Shown here piece after piece: positions 1-5,059 of a stretch of DNA of 5,394 nucleotides. Source of the stretch: an uncultured Flavobacterium sp. GTDB lineage: Bacteria > Bacteroidota > Bacteroidia > Flavobacteriales > Flavobacteriaceae. Numbering within the stretch: the first letter of the stretch is position 1; every line of letters begins with the position of its first letter. Made by a program: the position numbers and the translations under genes. The stretch is from the NCBI GenBank assembly GCA_945957245.1, contig CAMFLD010000214.1, positions 1 to 5,394 of the forward strand. Direction: 5' to 3'. The notes under the pieces were generated by a model, which was not told the DNA's origin, made no database searches, and worked only from the letters and a program-made list of their open reading frames with translations.

Positions 1-31
1 TTCAAAATTTAGAATTCATAATTCAAAATAA
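1..31 (-). repeat. Long inverted repeat, left arm
   Basis: Positions 1-31 are a perfect reverse complement of 2107-2137. Similarity continues to position 45 (matching 2093) with three mismatches, at 32, 34 and 40. The pair brackets the whole psuKG operon. The core contains TTTAGAATTCATAAT, a word also found at 2728-2742 and in related form at 2509-2529 and 5368-5388. The arm may extend past the window edge. Confidence 0.9.
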
Positions 32-36
32 AATTA

Positions 37-99
37 CCGTCAACCAGCAATTAGCAATTAGCGGTCAGCAGTTAGCAGTTAGCAATTAGTAAACGACAA
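37..99 (-). repeat. Heptamer array, TTGCTAA type (9 units)
   Basis: Nine consecutive 7-bp units in strict register on the minus strand, consensus YYGCTRA, with variants TTGCTAA, CTGCTAA, CTGCTGA, CCGCTAA and TTACTAA. It begins with TTGTCGT at 99-93 and ends with TTGCTGG and TTGACGG. Confidence 0.88.
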
Positions 100-103
100 T
101 TTT

Positions 104-135
104 GATTTGAAAATTTGATGATTTGAAAATTTGAA
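104..135 (-). repeat. Octamer array, TTCAAATY type (4 units)
   Basis: Four consecutive 8-bp units on the minus strand alternating C and T at the last base; one unit starts with A instead of T (ATCAAATT). Confidence 0.88.
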
Positions 136-145
136 AATGATTAAC

Positions 146-169
146 AAATAACCGAATAACCAAATAACC
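146..169 (-). repeat. Octamer array, GGTTATTY type (3 units)
   Basis: Three consecutive 8-bp units on the minus strand, alternating T and C at the last base. A 10-bp linker joins it to the TTCAAATY array. Confidence 0.88.
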
Positions 170-175
170 TCACTT

Positions 176-217
176 CCGACAACCAGCAACCTACAACCAA
201 CAACCAGCAACCGTCAA
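176..217 (-). repeat. Heptamer array, TTGNYGG type (6 units) overlapping psuG stop
   Basis: Six consecutive 7-bp units on the minus strand; every unit has the form TTG, two variable bases, GG (TTGACGG, TTGCTGG, TTGTTGG, TTGTAGG, TTGCTGG and TTGTCGG types). The first unit (217-211) contains the psuG TGA stop. The link to the octamers reads AAGTGA here, against AAGCAA in the other copies. Confidence 0.9.
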
Positions 218-1131
218 CTCTCCTTACACAACTCTACTGCTACTTCTGCGGCTAGTTGGGCGTTGTTTTTGATTAAGGCGATATTGGCTTCTAAGCTTTC
301 TCCTTTGGTATGGGAGGCGATGTGCTGTAAAATAAACGGGGTTACTTCTTTGCCTTTGATTTGCCTGCGGTCGGCTTCGGCCAATGCGGTCAGAATATGG
401 GATTCTATAACGTCTGAAGGCATTTCGTATTGGGCAGGTACGGGATTAGCAATTAGTACGGAACCATTGAGCCCGAGTTGCCATTTGGTCTCCAGCATTT
501 GTGCCATAGCCTGAGGCGTATCGAGTCTTAAAGGGGTATGGAAACCGCTTTTTGAGGAATAAAAACTTGGGAATTCGTCCTGCCCGTAGGTTACCACCGG
601 CACGCCCAGCGTTTCGAGGTATTCAAGCGTCAGTCCAATATCGAGTATCGACTTTACTCCTGCAGCTACTACGGCTACGTTGGTCTGCCCCATTTCGGTG
701 AGGTCGGCTGATATATCCATCGTGGTTTCGGCATGTCGGTGTACGCCTCCTATGCCACCTGTGGCAAAGATTCGGATGCCTGCCATTGCTGCGATACGCA
801 TGGTAGCGGCAACGGTGGTTGCTCCCGGTAATTTTGAGGAAAGCACATAAGGCATGTCCCGCAGGCTTACTTTCCAAACATCTTTGGCCTGACCAAAATA
901 AGCGAGCTCTTCTGGTGAAAGCCCTACAAGACAACGTCCGTCTTTGATGGCTATCGTAGCGGGTACTGCTCCGTACTGCCTTACTACTTCTTCTACCGCT
1001 TTAGCGGTTTCCACATTCTGCGGCCATGGCATACCGTGGGAAATGATGGTGGATTCTAAGGCTACTACGGGTTGGTTATGGGCTAATGCCTGTTGGATTT
1101 CGGGTTGTATGTAAATGAGGTTTTTATTCAT
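214..1131 (-). CDS. psuG: Pseudouridine-5'-phosphate glycosidase PsuG
   Basis: This enzyme cleaves the C-C glycosidic bond of pseudouridine 5'-phosphate to give uracil and ribose 5-phosphate, the second step of pseudouridine breakdown; it should act in the cytoplasm. The 305 residues match the family length (E. coli PsuG is 312) and align end to end with it from memory. Visible hallmarks are the ALESTIISHG block (24-33) with proton-donor Glu26, Lys87 in WKVSLRD, the glycine-rich ATGGIGGVHR block (123-132), DISADL with the likely metal-binding Asp139, and the nucleophile Lys160 in GVKSILD. All expected catalytic residues are present. The ATG lies inside the end of psuK (8-nt overlap), which suggests translational coupling. 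No signal peptide or membrane segment is seen. The TGA stop (214-216) lies inside a 7-bp repeat unit of the downstream array, and there is no room for a normal 3' spacer. Family and function are very secure. Confidence 0.97.
   Translation of the reverse strand: MNKNLIYIQPEIQQALAHNQPVVALESTIISHGMPWPQNVETAKAVEEVVRQYGAVPATIAIKDGRCLVGLSPEELAYFGQAKDVWKVSLRDMPYVLSSKLPGATTVAATMRIAAMAGIRIFATGGIGGVHRHAETTMDISADLTEMGQTNVAVVAAGVKSILDIGLTLEYLETLGVPVVTYGQDEFPSFYSSKSGFHTPLRLDTPQAMAQMLETKWQLGLNGSVLIANPVPAQYEMPSDVIESHILTALAEADRRQIKGKEVTPFILQHIASHTKGESLEANIALIKNNAQLAAEVAVELCKES
1124..1131 (-). other. psuK-psuG 8-nt stop/start overlap
   Basis: On the minus strand the sequence ATGAATAA holds the psuG start codon and, in another frame, the psuK TAA stop. 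No Shine-Dalgarno is visible before the psuG ATG. The arrangement fits termination-reinitiation coupling, which would keep the two enzymes of the pathway at matched levels. Confidence 0.85.
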
Positions 1132-2047
1132 GGTAATAGTTTTGTTTGTATTGATTTAACATAGAAGAAGTCAATGCCGGATTTACAGCTCCTTTGGTCT
1201 GCAGTACAATAAAAGCCAGTGCGTGACCCAGCTGTAGGCATTCCGATTCGGTGGCGCCTTTCTGGTAGCCATAAAGCCATCCGGCCAGTGCGGCATCTCC
1301 TGCTCCGGTACTATCGACGATATCGATTTTCGGAACGCCTAATGCCAAAGTTTTATCGGGTTCATGCATTACGGAACCCTGAGCACCGCAGCGCAGCCAT
1401 ACTCTTGAAATGCCTTTATGAAAAAGGGCTTTTATCTGGGTATGGGTATCATCAACATGAGGAGCTAAAGCGTATAGTTCGTCCTCATTGGGAGTCACCA
1501 TAAATACGCCCTGAAGATCCAGAGCTCCCAATTTGGCAGCTTTGGGTACTGAAACGGGTTCTATAATCAGCTGCTGTCCATACGTGCGGGCATGTTCAAT
1601 GAGCCATTGCAGGGAAGATAAACTGAGATTGGTATCGGCTACAATCAAATGGAATTGGCGTATGTAGGCACTTTGGAACGCCAGATATTCGGGCGTAATA
1701 TAGGCGGAACAGTTGTCCTGACAAACGGCTACGTTCAGGCTGCCATTAGGTTCAAGTATGGAGACGTAGGTTCCGGTATCGGCATCGGCGGCACAGGAAG
1801 CAGACAAGTCAACTCCTCTATTGGTAAGTGTTTCCCTGATAAAGCTTCCATTAGCATCATTCCCCAGTGCAGTAAGGAATGCCACAGGAGCACCCAACAA
1901 TGCCAGGTGTTGTACTATATTGCCCATAACGCCTCCAATAGTGGTCGTTTTTTCGGCGGGATTAGATGTGCCCTGCACAACTTCCTGCCCACAGAAATAA
2001 AGATGGTCCACCAAGGACGCTCCAATACATAAAACCGATGTTGTCAT
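1124..2047 (-). CDS. psuK: Pseudouridine kinase PsuK (PfkB/ribokinase family)
   Basis: This kinase transfers the ATP gamma-phosphate to the 5'-hydroxyl of pseudouridine, making the substrate for PsuG. The 307-residue protein has the PfkB fold markers in order: early substrate-binding Asp14, the SNP stretch at 28-30, the di-glycine at 38-39 followed by GNIVQHLALLG with Asn43, TPNEDEL (185-191), and the C-terminal signature DSTGAGD (245-251), whose Asp251 is the expected catalytic base and whose glycines form the anion hole. The SNP...GGV..NI..NLALLG pattern resembles E. coli PsuK (YeiC, 313 residues) more than ribokinase or fructokinase. Adjacency to psuG makes pseudouridine the best substrate call. 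The ATG at 2047 fits the usual start of the first beta strand. No Shine-Dalgarno is present, and a -7-like box lies only 5 nt upstream. The gene is first in the operon; no transporter or regulator of the pathway lies in the window. Confidence 0.94.
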   Translation of the reverse strand: MTTSVLCIGASLVDHLYFCGQEVVQGTSNPAEKTTTIGGVMGNIVQHLALLGAPVAFLTALGNDANGSFIRETLTNRGVDLSASCAADADTGTYVSILEPNGSLNVAVCQDNCSAYITPEYLAFQSAYIRQFHLIVADTNLSLSSLQWLIEHARTYGQQLIIEPVSVPKAAKLGALDLQGVFMVTPNEDELYALAPHVDDTHTQIKALFHKGISRVWLRCGAQGSVMHEPDKTLALGVPKIDIVDSTGAGDAALAGWLYGYQKGATESECLQLGHALAFIVLQTKGAVNPALTSSMLNQYKQNYYHE

Positions 2048-2052
2048 GAAAA

Positions 2053-2060
2053 CAAATATA
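2053..2060 (-). promoter_or_regulatory. Putative Bacteroidota -7 box for psuKG
   Basis: On the minus strand the octamer TATATTTG matches the Bacteroidota -7 consensus TAnnTTTG at every fixed position. It ends 5 nt before the psuK ATG, so a start site a few bases downstream would fall at or next to the start codon and the mRNA would be leaderless or nearly so. No convincing -33 TTG element is seen at the usual spacing, which lowers confidence. Confidence 0.45.
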
Positions 2061-2080
2061 GCTAAAAATGGAGATTTTGG

Positions 2081-2101
2081 TTGATGGTTGACGGTTGTCG
2101 G
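2081..2101 (+). repeat. Short heptamer run beside psuK (3 units)
   Basis: TTGATGG, TTGACGG and TTGTCGG in register, pointing away from psuK. It mirrors the array at the psuG end, which also opens with a TTGACGG unit pointing outward from the operon. It ends the repeat mosaic about 20 bp before the putative psuK -7 box. Confidence 0.8.
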
Positions 2102-2106
2102 TATTA

Positions 2107-2137
2107 TTATTTTGAATTATGAATTCTAAATTTTGAA
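2107..2137 (+). repeat. Long inverted repeat, right arm
   Basis: Perfect reverse complement of 1-31. Positions 2110-2137 are themselves four 7-bp units of the TTNNGAA/TTCTAAA type in register, so this arm is part of the heptamer system and not an unrelated transposon end. Confidence 0.9.
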
Positions 2138-2153
2138 TGAGGGAGGTAAGATT

Positions 2154-2244
2154 GAGGCGAGAAACAAGAGGCAAGAAACAAGAAGCAAGAAACAAGAAGC
2201 AAGAGAATAGATTATAGAATATAGAGGATAGAAAAGAGGAGGTA
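2154..2244 (+). repeat. Purine-rich heptamer array (about 13 units)
   Basis: Consecutive 7-bp units that nearly all start with GA. The first seven alternate GAGGCAA/GAAGCAA with GAAACAA, giving a 14-bp superperiod; then come GAGAATA, GATTATA, GAATATA and GAGGATA types, fading out through GAAAAGA and GGAGGTA. The plus strand is almost all purine for the first 55 bases. This word class occurs nowhere else in the window. Confidence 0.87.
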
Positions 2245-2262
2245 TTGTGTTTTCTTTCGAAA

Positions 2263-2318
2263 TTGTAGGAAGCTAGTAGCTAATTGCTGACCGCTAAACG
2301 CTAATCGCTGGTTGTCGG
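2263..2318 (+). repeat. Heptamer array, GCTAA to TTGTCGG (8 units)
   Basis: Eight 7-bp units in one register, running from TTGTAGG through TAGCTAA, TTGCTGA, CCGCTAA, ACGCTAA and TCGCTGG to TTGTCGG. Compared with 5295-5322 it carries one extra 7-bp unit (ACGCTAA, 2298-2304) in an otherwise near-identical stretch. Confidence 0.88.
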
Positions 2319-2324
2319 AAGCAA

Positions 2325-2356
2325 GGTTATTTGGTTATTCGGTTATTTGGTTATTC
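2325..2356 (+). repeat. Octamer array, GGTTATTY (4 units)
   Basis: Four perfect 8-bp units alternating GGTTATTT and GGTTATTC, right after AAGCAA (2319-2324). A 14-bp linker follows. Confidence 0.9.
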
Positions 2357-2364
2357 GTTAGCGT

Positions 2365-2416
2365 TAATTTTCAAATCTTCAAATTTTCAAATCTTCAAAT
2401 TGAAATTGTACATTGC
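2365..2416 (+). repeat. 52-bp direct repeat, copy 1 (contains TTCAAATY array)
   Basis: Identical to 5247-5298 over 52 bp. It holds four 8-bp TTCAAATY units (2370-2401), then GAAA and the heptamers TTGTACA and TTGC. It is the longest perfect direct repeat I found by eye, and with its partner it flanks the hydrolase gene. Confidence 0.92.
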
Positions 2417-2454
2417 CAGTTGCCAGTTGTCGGTTGTCGGTTGTCGGTTGTCGG
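2406..2454 (+). repeat. Heptamer array with (TTGTCGG)4
   Basis: Seven 7-bp units: TTGTACA, two TTGCCAG, then four perfect TTGTCGG. It is followed by AAGCAA and two octamers, GGTTATTT and GATTATTT (2461-2476). Confidence 0.9.
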
Positions 2455-2460
2455 AAGCAA

Positions 2461-2503
2461 GGTTATTTGATTATTTGTAGTGTCATTTTCAAATCATCAA
2501 ATT
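2461..2503 (+). repeat. Short octamer pair of the middle composite unit
   Basis: Two GGTTATTT-type units (2461-2476), an 11-bp linker, then two TTCAAATC/ATCAAATT units (2488-2503). This is the most contracted version of the composite unit in the window. Confidence 0.8.
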
Positions 2504-2533
2504 CAACATTTAGAATTCAAAATTCATAATAAT
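2501..2533 (+). repeat. 33-bp direct repeat, copy 1
   Basis: Matches 5359-5391 with one mismatch (C at 2507 against T at 5365). It contains the TTTAGAATTCAAAATTCATA word family that also forms the inverted arms at 1-31 and 2107-2137. Confidence 0.88.
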
Positions 2534-2609
2534 TCGTAATTCTCAATTCGTAATTCGAAATTGTCGTTTGCTAATCGCTGGTTGCTGGTTGCCAGTTGTC
2601 GGTTGTCGG
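2533..2609 (+). repeat. Heptamer array changing word type in one register (11 units)
   Basis: Eleven consecutive 7-bp units without a break in phase: TTCGTAA/TTCTCAA/TTCGAAA types (2533-2560), then TTGTCGT, TTGCTAA, TCGCTGG, TTGCTGG, TTGCCAG, and two TTGTCGG. It shows directly that the different words belong to one 7-bp system. AAGCAA follows. Confidence 0.9.
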
Positions 2610-2615
2610 AAGCAA

Positions 2616-2655
2616 GGTTATTTAGTTATTTGGTGATTCGGTTATTTGGTTATTT
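2616..2655 (+). repeat. Octamer array, GGTTATTY (5 units)
   Basis: Five 8-bp units, GGTTATTT with variants AGTTATTT and GGTGATTC. The GGTGATTC variant recurs at 5215-5222 in the right-hand copy. A 10-bp linker leads to the next array. Confidence 0.88.
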
Positions 2656-2665
2656 GTGCATCATT

Positions 2666-2689
2666 TTCAAATCTTCAAATTTTCAAATC
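2666..2689 (+). repeat. Octamer array, TTCAAATY (3 units)
   Basis: Three 8-bp units alternating C and T at the last base, followed by GAAA and the heptamers TTGACCA, TTGCCGG, TTGCTGG and TTGTAAA (2694-2721). Confidence 0.87.
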
Positions 2690-2727
2690 GAAATTGACCA
2701 TTGCCGGTTGCTGGTTGTAAAATATAA

Positions 2728-2741
2728 TTTAGAATTCATAA
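2728..2741 (+). repeat. Terminal TTTAGAA/TTCATAA word before hydrolase promoter
   Basis: Last recognisable repeat word before the gene, matching 8-21 and the reverse complement of 2117-2130. It appears to mark an edge of the mosaic, as the related words do at 1-28 and 5368-5391. Confidence 0.7.
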
Positions 2742-2772
2742 TAAACTAAAAGGTTTTTTCGTCTTTTTTTAG

Positions 2773-2780
2773 TAGTATTG
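2773..2780 (+). promoter_or_regulatory. Possible weak -7 box for the hydrolase gene
   Basis: TAGTATTG matches five of the six fixed positions of TAnnTTTG and lies 19 nt before the ATG, a sensible leader length. A T7 run (2764-2770) sits just upstream and no clear -33 element is seen. This is the best candidate between the repeat mosaic and the gene, but it is weak. There is no Shine-Dalgarno before the ATG. Confidence 0.3.
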
Positions 2781-2799
2781 TTATTATAATCAGTTCTTT

Positions 2800-5058
2800 A
2801 TGAAACCATCATTCTTTTCACTTGCTATTTTGTTTTTTTTAATCTCTGCTTCTGCCTCTGCTCAGGTTATTGCTTTTAAAACCTGTGAGCGTAAAGACAG
2901 TATTACTTTAAGTAAAACTATGCCCGTTTTGGCGCAGAAAACCATACAGTTGTATAAGGATAAAGACCCAATGGTTTACAAAGAAAATCTGTTCCGGTTG
3001 CAGTTGGTAGCTAAAAATTACAAGGTTGTTGCGCCGATGCTGAGAGAATATGCTCAGGAAACCTATGGGGACAGTACTAGAATGAAGGCTTTGGGAATTG
3101 CTTATTGCTGGTATGCGGGTGTGATGGCTGCTAATCCTAAATCGAAAAAGGAGTTTGCTGCCTTATTTAACAGGTTGTTCCAAAATAAGTATTATTCGAT
3201 GGATGATGAGAACCAAAACATAGTGGCGGATTATTATAACCGGGATATTAGCGAAGCGAAGACGGACTGGGAGGCTAAACTGAACGCTATTTCGGGCAAA
3301 AACAATATCAGTGTGGATGAGGCGGTAAAGTTATGCCGCAGTTATTGCTCTTATATTACATTTAGTGCCACATTGGAACTGGGTAAAAAAGAGATTCAGG
3401 AGGCTTCGGATGCGAAATATAGTGTTGATGAAAACGTTCTGCTGACCATGAAAGATGGTGGTACGGTTGCAGTTACTGTTGTCCGTTTGAAGACGGTTAC
3501 AACCCCACTGCCTGTAATTTTGAAATATAATATTTATGCGGGTAAGGATGTGACAGCCTGCAAAGAGGCGGCTAATAAGGGGTATGTGGGTGTTATTGCC
3601 AATACCAGGGGGAAGCGCCTGAGTCAGGATGCCATTGAGCCTTTTGAGCATGATGCTAAGGATGCATACGAGATTATCGACTGGATTAGCAAACAGCCTT
3701 GGTGTGACGGTAAAGTGGGTATGTATGGCGGGAGTTATTTGGGCTTCAGCCAATGGAGTGCACTGAAATACAAACATCCTGCCTTAAAAACTATTGTTCC
3801 TCAGGCCAGCGTAGGTGTGGGTATTGATTTCCCAATGCAGAATGGTGTCTTTTTTGATTATGCACTCCGCTGGATTCATTTTGTTACCAATAATAAACTG
3901 ATTGATTTAAATGAATTTATGGATACGGGACATTGGGACAAAACTTTTAAGGAGTATTATACTTCTGGTAGACCGTTCCGCCAATTGGATAGTATTGAGG
4001 GAAGGCCTAACCCGATATTTCAGCGCTGGATAGCGCATCCCACTTATGATAGTTACTGGCAACACATGACGCCGCAGCAGGAAGAGTTTGCCGCTATTGA
4101 TATTCCTATCCTTACTACTACGGGTTATTATGATGATGATCAGCTTGGTGCTATGTATTATTATAAACAATACCAAAAGTGGAATAAAAATGATAATTAT
4201 TATTTGGTCATCGGGCCTTATGATCATTTTGGGGCTCAGGATTATCCGCTTACCAGTCTTAATGATTACAAAATTGATGCTGTGGCAAATATCAGCATTC
4301 ACAATCTTATTTTCCAGTGGTTTGATTACACGCTTAAACAGGGTCCGAAACCGGAGCTGCTGAAAGACAAAGTGAATTTTGAAGTGATGGGTGCCAATAC
4401 CTGGAACCATGTTCCGTCGTTGGACAAAATGTATAATCAGGAACTGAGCTTTTATCTGGGCAGCAATAATAAATTAACGGGAAGTTCTGATAATCCGTCT
4501 GGCTTTACACCTCTGCTTATCGACCTAAAGGAACGTAATGATTATAAAGCGCCAAACGATAATGAATATTGTGGTTTCAAAGACTTTGAACCTAAAACGC
4601 TTCCGGTGGACAAAAACCTGTTGGTATTTGAAAGCGATCCGCTTGATGTTCCAATGGTATTGAGTGGTGCTCCGAAAGCCTATCTCGATTTGGAAATCAA
4701 CAAAAGGGATTTGGATATTACTTTTCAGCTGTACGAGAAAAAACCGGACGGCAGTTATTTTGCTCTAAGCAATAATCTGGAGCGTGCGAGTCTCGCCAAA
4801 GACCTGAAACAACGTGAACTGTTAATTCCTAATGTAAAGCAGCACATTCCTTTTGAAAACAATTTCATGGCCTGCCGCCAATTGCAAAAAGGCAGCCGTA
4901 TTGTTATTTTATTAGGTGTAAGCAAAAATAACAGCTGCCAAATCAACTACGGCACCGGGAAAGATGTAAGTGAAGAATCTATCAAAGATGCAGATGAGCC
5001 ATTAAGGATAAAATGGTATAACAGCAGTAAATTTATCATTCCGTTAATGAAGCAGTAA
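2800..5058 (+). CDS. Secreted CocE/NonD family alpha/beta hydrolase (peptidase S15-like)
   Basis: This is a serine hydrolase of the CocE/X-Pro dipeptidyl-peptidase (S15) superfamily, members of which cleave esters, amides or Xaa-Pro peptides; the substrate cannot be told. Residues 1-21 are a Sec signal peptide (Lys2, hydrophobic FFSLAILFFLI, AxA at 19-21, likely cut before Gln22), with no lipobox Cys, so export to the periplasm or outside is expected. Residues about 23-205 are an extra, mainly helical-looking region absent from classical CocE (574 residues). The catalytic domain (about 205-510) has KYNIYAGKD, with Tyr246 as probable oxyanion-hole residue, the NTRG block (268-271), EHDAKDAYEIIDWI, and WCDGKVGMYGGSYLG with nucleophile Ser312. 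The acid is probably Asp445 (TGYYDDD) and the base His476 (GPYDHFG). Residues about 545-750 look like the C-terminal jelly-roll domain, with SDPLDVPMVLSGAP and a final INYGTG block. The triad is complete. The ATG at 2800 is chosen because the signal peptide starts there. Divergent from psuKG; no partner gene is visible. Confidence 0.93.
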   Translation: MKPSFFSLAILFFLISASASAQVIAFKTCERKDSITLSKTMPVLAQKTIQLYKDKDPMVYKENLFRLQLVAKNYKVVAPMLREYAQETYGDSTRMKALGIAYCWYAGVMAANPKSKKEFAALFNRLFQNKYYSMDDENQNIVADYYNRDISEAKTDWEAKLNAISGKNNISVDEAVKLCRSYCSYITFSATLELGKKEIQEASDAKYSVDENVLLTMKDGGTVAVTVVRLKTVTTPLPVILKYNIYAGKDVTACKEAANKGYVGVIANTRGKRLSQDAIEPFEHDAKDAYEIIDWISKQPWCDGKVGMYGGSYLGFSQWSALKYKHPALKTIVPQASVGVGIDFPMQNGVFFDYALRWIHFVTNNKLIDLNEFMDTGHWDKTFKEYYTSGRPFRQLDSIEGRPNPIFQRWIAHPTYDSYWQHMTPQQEEFAAIDIPILTTTGYYDDDQLGAMYYYKQYQKWNKNDNYYLVIGPYDHFGAQDYPLTSLNDYKIDAVANISIHNLIFQWFDYTLKQGPKPELLKDKVNFEVMGANTWNHVPSLDKMYNQELSFYLGSNNKLTGSSDNPSGFTPLLIDLKERNDYKAPNDNEYCGFKDFEPKTLPVDKNLLVFESDPLDVPMVLSGAPKAYLDLEINKRDLDITFQLYEKKPDGSYFALSNNLERASLAKDLKQRELLIPNVKQHIPFENNFMACRQLQKGSRIVILLGVSKNNSCQINYGTGKDVSEESIKDADEPLRIKWYNSSKFIIPLMKQ

Positions 5059-5059
5059 G

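Larger units (their letters stand above)
1..217 (-). repeat. Composite 7/8-bp repeat mosaic, left copy (inverted)
   Basis: Read on the minus strand, running away from psuG, this region holds in order: heptamers of the TTGTCGG type (217-176), octamers GGTTATTY (169-146), octamers TTCAAATY (135-104), heptamers of the TTGCTAA type (99-37), and a TTTTGAA/TTATGAA-type block (28-1). The same word classes in the same order recur at 2263-2741 and 5146-5391 on the plus strand. It begins inside the psuG stop codon and reaches the window edge, so its far end is not seen. Confidence 0.9.
2079..2743 (+). repeat. Composite repeat mosaic filling the divergent intergenic region
   Basis: The 752 bases between psuK and the hydrolase are almost wholly short-period repeat. 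After a short heptamer run and the right inverted arm come a purine-rich heptamer array (2154-2244) and three successive composite units, whose AAGCAAGG junctions lie at 2319, 2455 and 2610 (spacings 136 and 155 bp). Only about 30 bases next to psuK and about 56 bases before the hydrolase ATG look like ordinary promoter DNA. Reading frames here translate only the repeats and are not credible genes. Confidence 0.88.

Noticed and set aside
1..2137. Transposon or IS with the inverted repeats as its ends
   Set aside because: No transposase between the arms, no target duplication can be seen, and the arms are themselves part of the heptamer mosaic.
1962..2195. 77-codon minus-strand frame overlapping the psuK start
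   Set aside because: It lies in another frame over psuK and runs back through the purine-rich repeats; psuK in its own frame explains the coding signal.
2263..2721. CRISPR array
   Set aside because: Units are short and contiguous with no unique spacers of constant length, and no cas gene is present.
2079..2743. Diversity-generating retroelement or retron non-coding region
   Set aside because: No reverse transcriptase, no template/variable repeat pair with A-specific changes, and no msr/msd-like fold is visible.
2561..2749. 62-codon open frame on the plus strand in the divergent region
   Set aside because: It translates only heptamer and octamer repeats; no domain, and the arrays change length in units that are not multiples of three.
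2745..2773. ACTAAAA...TTTTAGT hairpin as terminator or operator
   Set aside because: Seven A/T-rich pairs around a 15-base loop are too weak, and it overlaps the probable promoter region with no gene upstream on that strand.
3331..4410. Long antisense frames inside the hydrolase gene (3331-3777, 3907-4410)
   Set aside because: Low-complexity shadows of the sense coding sequence with no recognisable domain.
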